Origin: Bacillota bacterium | GTDB taxonomy: Bacteria > Bacillota > Clostridia > Oscillospirales > Ruminococcaceae | NCBI GenBank assembly: GCA_023456995.1 | Contig: JAEWNU010000247.1 | Coordinates: forward strand, 1-5,241 | Direction of reading: 5' to 3' | DNA: 5,241 nt | Shown here: positions 1-5,241 of the stretch, in pieces | How positions within the stretch are numbered: the stretch's first letter is position 1 | Layout: each line of letters starts with the position of its first letter | Notes under the pieces: model-generated | Databases searched by the model: none | What the model was told of the DNA's origin: nothing | The model's input: the letters and a program-made list of their open reading frames with translations, nothing else | Translations under genes and position numbers: made by a program

Positions 1-941
1 GGATGGAACTTTTTCTCCATCTCACCGAGCATGAGATCGCACTTTCTGCGGTAGATCTCGCGCGTGTGGTCGATATGCGCCTGATAATCGTACTTTGTCA
101 TATACTCGTTGACGATGTACTGAAACAAAACGGTGGAATGTACGTCGGTACACTGTTTAGCGACAGTAAACCGACTGGTGAGCGCCTTATTAAACACAAC
201 AAAACCCAAACGAAACGCCGGCGCCATCACCTTTGAAAAGCTGCCGGAATAAACGACCCTTCCGTCAGTATCCAGTGCTTTAATGGGCTTTTGACTTTCC
301 CCAGCAAAACGCAGTTCGCCGTAGGGGTTATCCTCAAAGATCAAAACATCATACTTCTGACACAGTTCATAGACCTTTTTGCGCTTTTGTGCCGACATGG
401 TAATGCCCGTTGGGTTCTGAAAGCTCGGGATCGTATACAAAAAACGTACATTGCTGTTGGTTTTAAGTGCCTCTTCCAGCTTCTCGACGTTGATGCCGTC
501 GCTTTCCACCGGCACGCCGATCAACTTTGCCCCATAGGAGCGAAAAGCGTTCATACAGCCAACAAAAGCAGGCTCTTCCGTCAGAATAACGTCGCCACGG
601 TTAACCAGCACTTTGGTGGAAAGATCGGCGGCCTGTTGCCCGCCAGAGACGATTAACAGCTCGTTTTCTTCAAAATCGATGCCCTTAACTTTGGCGAGGT
701 GTTTTTTCATCGTCTCGCGCAAGGGAGTGTAGCCCTCTGACAAGCCATACTGCAATACCGAAACAGCATCCTCTTTAAACGCTCTTGCGGTTATTTCGGC
801 AATGGCTTCGACAGGGAACGACTCAGACGAGGGGTTGCCGCCACCAAAAGCAATCATGTTGGGGTCCTTCGCCAGCTTAAAAAGTTCACGGATAATAGAA
901 CCCTGAACGCCATTCATATTATCGGAAATTGTATATTGCAC
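1..941 (-). CDS. PLP-dependent class I/II aminotransferase (LysN/KAT-like), C-terminus cut by window edge
   Basis: Predicted fold-type I PLP aminotransferase that moves an amino group between an amino acid and a 2-oxoacid in the cytoplasm. Seen over 313 residues: N-terminal glycine-rich motif FGGGNP (32-37), cofactor-loop SGGQQA (99-104), NPTG (176-179), D204 and Y207 in DNPYGELRF (the Asp normally contacts the PLP ring nitrogen), Schiff-base lysine K237 in SGSFSKVMAP, and phosphate-binding R244. The reading frame is open throughout, with no frameshift. The family is usually about 390-400 residues, so roughly 80 C-terminal residues lie outside the window. The protein starts directly at the catalytic fold, so it is not a MocR/GntR regulator fused to an aminotransferase. 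The start is taken as GTG at 941-939: AAGGAG lies 8 bases upstream, while the in-frame GTG at 950 overlaps that site. It lies 19 bases after the ComFB-like gene, probably in the same operon. The motifs resemble 2-aminoadipate/aromatic/kynurenine-type enzymes, but substrate specificity cannot be read from them. Confidence 0.93.
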   Translation of the reverse strand, partial: MQYTISDNMNGVQGSIIRELFKLAKDPNMIAFGGGNPSSESFPVEAIAEITARAFKEDAVSVLQYGLSEGYTPLRETMKKHLAKVKGIDFEENELLIVSGGQQAADLSTKVLVNRGDVILTEEPAFVGCMNAFRSYGAKLIGVPVESDGINVEKLEEALKTNSNVRFLYTIPSFQNPTGITMSAQKRKKVYELCQKYDVLIFEDNPYGELRFAGESQKPIKALDTDGRVVYSGSFSKVMAPAFRLGFVVFNKALTSRFTVAKQCTDVHSTVLFQYIVNEYMTKYDYQAHIDHTREIYRRKCDLMLGEMEKKFH

Positions 942-949
942 GTCAAACA

Positions 950-955
950 CTCCTT
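950..955 (-). promoter_or_regulatory. Ribosome binding site of the aminotransferase gene
   Basis: The minus strand reads AAGGAG, followed by 8 bases and then GTG at 941-939. This decides the start: the other in-frame GTG (950-948) shares its first base with the ribosome site and cannot use it. The site lies wholly in the 19-base gap after the upstream stop codon, as expected for a downstream gene of an operon. Confidence 0.8.
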
Positions 956-960
956 ATTAA

Positions 961-1224
961 TTATTCGCCGTGATGAGGACACTCGTCTACGACTTTCATC
1001 GCAGCAGCTACCTGCCTGGTGATTTCAACTTCATTGTTATTTTCAAGCTGCACCATTTTTACATAAAGCGCGCCTGCGTCGCTGACAACATACTTGGGCG
1101 GTAGATTATTGAGGGCTAAAGCGATCACATCTTCGCGGCATTGCGCACAAGTGCAGCCTGTATAGTTTTTCCAAAGTCTGTCTACTTTGGCTTCGACTAG
1201 CGCCTCCATCACATTGCGATACAT
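961..1224 (-). CDS. comFB: ComFB-family small protein (late competence ComFB domain, possible cyclic-dinucleotide receptor)
   Basis: Small soluble protein of 87 residues from the ATG start, nearly all of it one ComFB domain. Seen: N-terminal YRNVMEALV helix, a cysteine motif C-T-C-A-Q-C (C24, C26, C29), then EDVIALALNNLPPKYVV, the most recognisable family signature. The C-terminus adds C82-P-H84-H85. In B. subtilis, ComFB is encoded between comFA and comFC, and the cysteines are reported to bind zinc. Cyanobacterial homologues have been reported to bind cyclic dinucleotides. A signalling role here is inference only. No comFA or comFC is nearby; the gene sits between gltX and an aminotransferase with gaps of 23 and 19 bases, so it is probably co-transcribed with them. 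The start is uncertain: an in-frame TTG at 1233 would add three residues but lies only 3 bases after AGGAG, whereas ATG at 1224 lies 12 bases after it and fits the usual N-terminus better. No signal peptide or membrane segment is visible. Confidence 0.85.
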   Translation of the reverse strand: MYRNVMEALVEAKVDRLWKNYTGCTCAQCREDVIALALNNLPPKYVVSDAGALYVKMVQLENNNEVEITRQVAAAMKVVDECPHHGE

Positions 1225-1236
1225 AGCTGTCAAGGT

Positions 1237-1241
1237 CTCCT
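1237..1241 (-). promoter_or_regulatory. Ribosome binding site of the ComFB-like gene (ambiguous start)
   Basis: The minus strand reads AGGAG in the short gap after gltX. It stands 3 bases before a TTG (1233) and 12 bases before an in-frame ATG (1224). Neither spacing is ideal. The ATG is preferred because 3 bases is too close and because family members usually start at about this point. Confidence 0.6.
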
Positions 1242-1247
1242 AACTGT

Positions 1248-2720
1248 TTATTCTACTGTTGCTTCTAGCTTTTTAATGCCGGCATCAATGCGCGAAAGCG
1301 TGTCGGTCTTGCCTATAGCAGCAGCAATCTCAATGCCGCCCCCGGGTGTAAACTGCTTACCGCTGACTGCAACGCGCAGCGGCCAGAGAATAATTCCGTT
1401 TTTGCAGCCCAACTTTTCAATGAGCGCAAACAGCGCCTCATGAATATTTGTAACGGAGAATTTTTCTATGCCCTCAAGAACCGGGCGTACCAGTTTTAAA
1501 GAATCCAGCGCTACTTCGGGGTTGGTTTTCATCTTTTTAGAAGTGTACAGCTCAATATCATAGTCCGGCAGTGCATCGATAAAATCCAGCTGCGCAGGAA
1601 TATCACCCAACACCTCACAGCGAGGGTGCAGCGCCTCAGCCAAAAGCGCAAAATCAACATCCTCACGCTTGACGGCCTGCTTCATCCACGGTAGGGCGAC
1701 CTCTAAAAACTGTTCAGGCGACATGCGGCGAATATATTCGGCGTTGACATAGTTTAGCTTAATCGGGTCAAAGATCGCCGGAGACTTTGAGACATCATAG
1801 ATCGAAAAATCCTGTCTCATCTCTTCGAGCGACATAATCTCCTGTCCACTGCGGGGGCTCCAGCCGAGCAGCGCAATATAGTTGAGCACCGCTTCTTTTA
1901 AATAGCCCTTTGCCACCAGATCCTGATAAGAGGCGTCGCCGTTACGCTTTGAAAGCTTCTGGGTCGAATCCTTCATAACTGGCGGGCAGTGCAAGTATTT
2001 GGGTATCTCCCAGCCGAACGCCTGATATAACAGATTATATTTAGGCGCGGAGGACAAATATTCGGTACCGCGGATGACGGTTGTAATGCCCATGAGATGA
2101 TCATCCACAACGTTAGCAAAGTTATAGGTGGGCATGCCGTCAGCTTTAATAAGCACCTGGTCATCCAACGTATTGCACTCAACGGTGATATCCTCGCGGA
2201 TTTCATCGTGGAAGGTAACTGTTCCACTATCTGGGATGCGCTGGCGGATAACATGCGGAACACCGGCTTTAAGTTTTTCTGCAATTTCTTCCTTGGAAAG
2301 CGACAGGCAGTGGCGGTCATACTTGGGCGCGATGTTGGAAGCGCGCTGCAGCGTCTTCATTTCGTCAAGACGCTCCTTGTCACAGAAGCAGTAATATGCG
2401 TCACCCTGTTCGATGAGTTGCTGAGCATATTTCTCGTAAATGCTCTTTCTATCCGATTGGATATAAGGCCCAACCGGCCCGCCCACATCGGGGCCCTCAT
2501 CCCAGACCAGCCCAGTCTCTTTGAGGGTATGATAGATCACATCCATGGCACCTTCCACAAAGCGTTCCTGGTCGGTGTCTTCCACCCTGAGTATAAACAC
2601 GCCGTTTTCTTCGGCTTTGGCGGCAAGATAGGCATAAAGCGCCGTGCGCAGGTTGCCTACATGCATATATCCGGTGGGGCTGGGCGCAAAACGTGTGCGC
2701 GGATGGCTGTGGTCGTTCAT
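1248..2720 (-). CDS. gltX: Glutamyl-tRNA synthetase
   Basis: Class I aminoacyl-tRNA synthetase that joins glutamate to tRNA-Glu using ATP in the cytoplasm. In organisms lacking glutaminyl-tRNA synthetase it can also misacylate tRNA-Gln; that cannot be judged here. Seen in 490 residues: RFAPSPTGYMHVGNLRTAL (10-28), with the HIGH-class signature as HVGN (20-23), and a zinc-binding knuckle C111-F-C113...Y134...C138, aligning with the E. coli site. Also VIRGTEYLSSAPKYNLLY (215-232), and the KMSKS loop as KLSKR (255-259). The C-terminal anticodon-binding region (about 330-490) includes PLRVAVSG (447-454) and the TPGGGIEIAAAIG segment (458-470). Length is normal for bacterial GltX (about 470-490) and no key motif is missing. 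The ATG at 2720-2718 follows GGAGG with 8-base spacing. It is the first gene of the leftward unit and diverges from spoIIE; the ComFB-like gene follows within 14-23 bases. Identification is secure. Confidence 0.98.
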   Translation of the reverse strand: MNDHSHPRTRFAPSPTGYMHVGNLRTALYAYLAAKAEENGVFILRVEDTDQERFVEGAMDVIYHTLKETGLVWDEGPDVGGPVGPYIQSDRKSIYEKYAQQLIEQGDAYYCFCDKERLDEMKTLQRASNIAPKYDRHCLSLSKEEIAEKLKAGVPHVIRQRIPDSGTVTFHDEIREDITVECNTLDDQVLIKADGMPTYNFANVVDDHLMGITTVIRGTEYLSSAPKYNLLYQAFGWEIPKYLHCPPVMKDSTQKLSKRNGDASYQDLVAKGYLKEAVLNYIALLGWSPRSGQEIMSLEEMRQDFSIYDVSKSPAIFDPIKLNYVNAEYIRRMSPEQFLEVALPWMKQAVKREDVDFALLAEALHPRCEVLGDIPAQLDFIDALPDYDIELYTSKKMKTNPEVALDSLKLVRPVLEGIEKFSVTNIHEALFALIEKLGCKNGIILWPLRVAVSGKQFTPGGGIEIAAAIGKTDTLSRIDAGIKKLEATVE

Positions 2721-2728
2721 TCAAGATT

Positions 2729-2733
2729 CCTCC
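2729..2733 (-). promoter_or_regulatory. Ribosome binding site of gltX
   Basis: The minus strand reads GGAGG, then 8 bases, then the ATG at 2720. This strong Shine-Dalgarno sequence confirms the gltX start. Confidence 0.85.
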
Positions 2734-2756
2734 ATATTTGAAGCTTAATTAAAATC

Positions 2757-2802
2757 TAAGGATATTTTCCATAATATAGCCTTAACGATATTATATTAGG
2801 CT
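2757..2802. repeat. Short AT-rich inverted repeats in the gltX/spoIIE divergent region
   Basis: Three small overlapping dyads can be read: ATAATAT (2771-2777) with ATATTAT (2788-2794), 10-base spacer; AGCCT (2778-2782) with AGGCT (2798-2802); and TAAGG (2757-2761) with CCTTA (2780-2784). They surround the gltX -10 and early leader. The arms are short and the region is AT-rich, so chance is a serious alternative. There is no GC-rich stem followed by a T-run, so this is not a terminator. Confidence 0.3.
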
Positions 2803-2821
2803 AGTCGCGCGGCATTGTCAA
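2790..2821 (-). promoter_or_regulatory. Sigma-A-type promoter of the gltX operon
   Basis: On the minus strand a perfect -35 hexamer TTGACA (2821-2816) is followed after 17 bases by TAATAT (2798-2793, 4 of 6 to consensus). A perfect TATAAT overlaps it at 2795-2790 but at a long 20-base spacing. Either choice puts the transcript start near 2780-2787 and gives a leader of roughly 60 bases before gltX. That leader is too short for a T-box riboswitch, and I see no strong hairpin in it. The promoter should drive gltX, the ComFB-like gene and the aminotransferase together. Confidence 0.6.
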
Positions 2822-2822
2822 G
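2814..2822 (+). promoter_or_regulatory. Candidate Spo0A box overlapping the gltX -35 hexamer
   Basis: The plus strand reads ATTGTCAAG, matching the Spo0A-box consensus TTTGTCRAA at 7 of 9 positions, including the whole TTGTCAA core. The same bases read on the minus strand form the gltX -35 TTGACA. Any TTGACAA promoter element resembles a Spo0A box, so the match could be coincidental. If real, phosphorylated Spo0A would compete with RNA polymerase at gltX and sit upstream of spoIIE. Confidence 0.25.
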
Positions 2823-2867
2823 AATCCCAATAAATTCACTTATTTACCGCTATTTTTCTTATGCGAA

Positions 2868-2900
2868 ACGACAGCTTTTTTCAACGGACAAGCTTAGAAT
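2868..2900 (+). promoter_or_regulatory. Candidate spoIIE promoter with 21-bp spacing
   Basis: TAGAAT (2895-2900, 5 of 6 to the sigma-A -10 consensus) lies 21 bases after ACGACA (2868-2873, 4 of 6 to the -35 consensus). The spoIIE promoter of B. subtilis is known for sigma-A-like hexamers separated by an unusually long 21 bp, with Spo0A needed for activation. The resemblance in spacing is the main support, since the -35 match alone is weak. It would give a leader of about 37 bases before the ATG. A poor Spo0A-like site (minus-strand TGTCGTT, 5 of 7 to TGTCGAA) overlaps the -35. Confidence 0.3.
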
Positions 2901-2928
2901 TATTTTACAGTATTTTCCAACATGCTAT

Positions 2929-2936
2929 AAGGGGGG
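2929..2936 (+). promoter_or_regulatory. Ribosome binding site fixing the spoIIE start
   Basis: AAGGGGGG is followed by 7 bases and ATG at 2944. The reading frame stays open upstream to a TTG at 2815, but no comparable ribosome site precedes that TTG, and it lies inside the gltX promoter. The 43 extra codons are therefore not counted as part of the protein. Confidence 0.8.
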
Positions 2937-2943
2937 CAATTTC

Positions 2944-5235
2944 ATGTCTATTTCCGCCACCGCTTCTTCACGTCTGTTCGGCAGGCTGCGGGAGGCCACC
3001 GGACCGTTGGAGCAGATTGGCGCTGCCATAATCGGCTTTGTTATGAGCGGCGCTTCCATCATGCTCACCGCCGCCCCATTCGGGGTGGCATGGGCGGGCG
3101 CCGCGCCGCCCGATCAGGCTATAGCCTCTACCCTCGGCGCAACTTTGGGCTATTTGTTTTTGCTAAAAGGCAACGGCACGCTGCGTTATATGGCCTGCCT
3201 AATGCTTTTACTCGCGCTGCGCTGGGCCTTTTCATTTGTTTCAAAGGCACGCATGCACGTTTTTTCACCTGTGCTCGCTTCCGCAACCATCGCCACAACC
3301 GGCTTAGCTATTGCCATTTCGGGGGATAAAAATCTCTATAGCTTTGTCATGGTGTTTTGTGAATCAGCCATCACAGCCACAGCCGGCATTTTGTTCGCAA
3401 AGTCTTACCGCGCACTGCGTGAGGGCAGCGGCCTTACCCGAACAAACGGCGTCTGCACCGGCATCTGGCTGGCGGTAATCTATATGGGGCTTAGCGCCTT
3501 TACTGTGGCAGGAATCTCCCCCGCCCGAATCTGTGCTTTAGCTGTGATTTTGTGCTGCGGTTGCTTCGCAGGGTCGGGATTTAGTGCGGCGGCTGCCGTC
3601 ACAGCCGGTTTGGCCGCTGCGCTTGCAGGTGAGCCACAGTTATTGGCCGTATTCTGCGCAGGCGGATTAGCCGCAGGTGTCTTTGCACCGCTCGGGCGTT
3701 TGGGTGCCTCCGCCGCGATGACTGCCGCCGCGATGCTTGCACTGATTGCACAAAACAATGCGGGGCCGGCAACAACATTATTTATTGAATGCATGCTGGC
3801 TGCAGCTATTCTGATGGTCATACCTGTCTCGCTGCTTCGTCGGCTGGGACTGACTCGCGCCGCCGACTCGGCTGAGGGTGAAATGATTCGACGTGTGGTC
3901 ATTTCACAGCTCTCGCGCACCCGCCATGCGCTGTGCGACATCGCATCGGTTACCGGGCAAGTATCAGAAAAGCTGGAGGCCTTAAATGGCGATCCTATTG
4001 AGTCGGTGTTAGCAAAAGCCTGCGCCAAGGTGTGTAAGGGCTGCAAAGATTCGCCGCGATGCTGGCAGAGTAACTATGAAGGAACTGCCGATGCGCTAAA
4101 CCATGTTTTTGCAATTTCACGAAACGGCGGTGAGGCATCACAAGCGGATTTTCCAGCGCATTTTAAGTGCTTACAATCCGAAAAGTTGCTAACCGCCATC
4201 AATGACCAAACCGGCAGCTATTTAACCCACCGAACCGAAAAACGGCACGCCGCGCAATTGCGCAGCGTCTCGAGCGATCAGTTTAGCGGCATGGGGCTGT
4301 TGCTGGCATCACTGCAGGAACAGCTCAGCGAATACACCAGTGCGCCCGCCACCACTACCGAGGCAGTCTCAAAATATTTAGCCGCCAAAAACTGTGAGGC
4401 CGGGTCGATCTGCTGCTATCTCGATGCACAGCAGCGCATCAGCCTTTTAATCGAACTGCCGTTACATAAGGTCTCACGCCTGTTGGGTCCGGAGACAACT
4501 GCCGATCTGTCTGAGATTGTGTCGCAAGAGCTTTCGGAGCCTGAAACGCTATGCGAGGGTGCCATTGCCCGACTGTTTTGGGCCGCAAAGGCGCATTACG
4601 CCTTGGAAACGGCTTTTGTTCAGCGGGCCGCCAATCAAAACCGCTTCTGCGGAGACAGCTGCAGCGTCATTGGCCGCGCACAGGGCCGCGCCGTGCTGCT
4701 ATTAAGCGATGGTATGGGGGTTGGCAGCCCCGCTGCAGTTGACGCCACCATGACAACCTCGCTTTTAGAACGACTGCTAAAGGCTGGCGCAGATTTTACC
4801 GCCGCGCTGCGCCTGGTCAACGCTGCGCTGCTCTCCGGTGGCGGGGAGGAACGGCTATGCACTGTGGACGCCTCCCTGCTGGATCTATACACCTGTCGGT
4901 TGGATATCTTTAAGGCGGGTGCTGCGCCGACCTATATTTTGCGGCAGGGCCGCTGTGCTAAGGTGGAATCGCCCTCGTTGCCGGCAGGCATACTCAGCGG
5001 AGCCGAAGCCAAGCATACAACGCTTTCGCTGTCCGAGGGGGACCTTATCATTATGATCTCAGACGGCTTGCTCGATTCGGGCGGCGGCGACTGGATCTCT
5101 TCTCAGCTCATTGCGCTGGCGGATCGTCCATTGGAGCAGATGTGTGAGGAACTGCTTGACACTGCGTCCGAAAGACGCATCACCGCTCATGAGGACGACA
5201 TGACGGTATTGGCTGCCCGGGTGGTCGCCGCGTAA
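2944..5235 (+). CDS. spoIIE: Stage II sporulation protein E, PP2C-type serine phosphatase (SpoIIE)
   Basis: Polytopic membrane phosphatase that gathers at the asymmetric septum during sporulation and dephosphorylates the anti-anti-sigma factor SpoIIAA, releasing sigma F in the forespore. In B. subtilis it also interacts with FtsZ. Seen in 763 residues: a hydrophobic, Ala/Gly-rich N-terminal part (about 24-300) that can hold roughly ten membrane segments. A soluble middle region (about 301-560) begins with a cysteine cluster C360, C364, C367, C373-W. The C-terminal PP2C domain (about 565-763) has CGDSCSV (569-575), SDGMGVG with D589, FKAGAAP, LIIMISDGLLD with D707, and EDDMTV with D751/D752. 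These aspartates match the metal-binding residues of the family. B. subtilis SpoIIE is 827 residues, so this one is about 60 shorter, but all three regions are present. The start is the ATG after AAGGGGGG. It is divergent from gltX and no partner gene is visible downstream. Identification is secure; the membrane topology is estimated by eye. Confidence 0.96.
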   Translation: MSISATASSRLFGRLREATGPLEQIGAAIIGFVMSGASIMLTAAPFGVAWAGAAPPDQAIASTLGATLGYLFLLKGNGTLRYMACLMLLLALRWAFSFVSKARMHVFSPVLASATIATTGLAIAISGDKNLYSFVMVFCESAITATAGILFAKSYRALREGSGLTRTNGVCTGIWLAVIYMGLSAFTVAGISPARICALAVILCCGCFAGSGFSAAAAVTAGLAAALAGEPQLLAVFCAGGLAAGVFAPLGRLGASAAMTAAAMLALIAQNNAGPATTLFIECMLAAAILMVIPVSLLRRLGLTRAADSAEGEMIRRVVISQLSRTRHALCDIASVTGQVSEKLEALNGDPIESVLAKACAKVCKGCKDSPRCWQSNYEGTADALNHVFAISRNGGEASQADFPAHFKCLQSEKLLTAINDQTGSYLTHRTEKRHAAQLRSVSSDQFSGMGLLLASLQEQLSEYTSAPATTTEAVSKYLAAKNCEAGSICCYLDAQQRISLLIELPLHKVSRLLGPETTADLSEIVSQELSEPETLCEGAIARLFWAAKAHYALETAFVQRAANQNRFCGDSCSVIGRAQGRAVLLLSDGMGVGSPAAVDATMTTSLLERLLKAGADFTAALRLVNAALLSGGGEERLCTVDASLLDLYTCRLDIFKAGAAPTYILRQGRCAKVESPSLPAGILSGAEAKHTTLSLSEGDLIIMISDGLLDSGGGDWISSQLIALADRPLEQMCEELLDTASERRITAHEDDMTVLAARVVAA

Positions 5236-5241
5236 TATAAA

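Noticed and set aside
291..656. Plus-strand open frames at 3-236 and 291-656
   Set aside because: Both lie opposite the aminotransferase, whose motifs (NPTG, SFSK, DNPYGEL) are continuous on the minus strand.
1..941. MocR/GntR-type transcription factor
   Set aside because: The protein begins directly with the aminotransferase fold; the 19-base gap upstream leaves no room for a winged-helix domain.
1234..1247. Terminator or promoter between gltX and the ComFB-like gene
   Set aside because: The gap is only 14-23 bases and is filled by the ribosome site; no hairpin is seen.
2097..2741. Plus-strand open frame of 214 codons opposite the 5' part of gltX
   Set aside because: It is antisense to the conserved catalytic region of gltX, its translation matches no family I know, and it has no credible ribosome site. 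It is a shadow of the real gene.
2721..2790. T-box or other riboswitch in the gltX leader
   Set aside because: The likely leader is only about 60 bases, with no long stem, no T-box sequence and no terminator hairpin.
2757..2802. Rho-independent terminator in the divergent region
   Set aside because: The dyads have 5-7 bp AT-rich arms and no following T-tract, and no gene ends here.
2815..2943. 43-codon N-terminal extension of spoIIE from a TTG
   Set aside because: It has no ribosome site, would start inside the gltX promoter and would read through the candidate spoIIE promoter. The ATG at 2944 has AAGGGGGG at 7 bases.
3480..4046. Minus-strand open frame of 188 codons inside spoIIE
   Set aside because: Its Ala/Ser/Pro-rich translation is what the complement of an Ala/Gly-rich membrane protein gives. 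The plus strand carries the recognisable SpoIIE.

Overview
The window looks like chromosomal DNA of an endospore-forming member of the Firmicutes, most likely class Clostridia. The main reason is a complete spoIIE gene, which is essentially restricted to spore formers. The base composition is balanced to slightly GC-rich and SpoIIE is very rich in Ala and Gly. This hints at an Oscillospirales/Ruminococcaceae-type clostridium rather than a low-GC Clostridium or Bacillus, but that placement is inference. I see no phage, transposon, CRISPR, tRNA or rRNA sequence.

Layout. The left 2.7 kb is one leftward transcription unit. In order of transcription it holds gltX (glutamyl-tRNA synthetase, 2720 to 1248), a small ComFB-family gene (about 1224 to 961) and a PLP-dependent class I aminotransferase (941 leftward). 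The aminotransferase is cut by the window edge after 313 codons. Gaps between the genes are only about 14-23 and 19 bases, each holding a Shine-Dalgarno sequence and no terminator, so the three are probably one operon. On the right, spoIIE (2944 to 5235) runs rightward and is complete, and the window ends 6 bases after its stop.

A 223-base AT-rich divergent region (2721-2943) separates gltX from spoIIE. It holds a convincing sigma-A-type promoter for gltX (perfect TTGACA on the minus strand). On the plus strand it holds a weaker candidate spoIIE promoter with 21-bp spacing, as described for Spo0A-controlled spoIIE in Bacillus subtilis. A Spo0A-box-like sequence lies exactly over the gltX -35 hexamer, so the two units may share regulation at sporulation onset. 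This last point is a hypothesis.

Functionally, gltX charges tRNA with glutamate, the aminotransferase works in amino-acid metabolism, and the ComFB-like protein belongs to a family recently linked to cyclic-dinucleotide binding. SpoIIE is the septal membrane phosphatase that activates sigma F in the forespore. Nothing here amounts to an obviously new system. The best leads are the ComFB-like gene inside a gltX operon and the divergent gltX/spoIIE control region.
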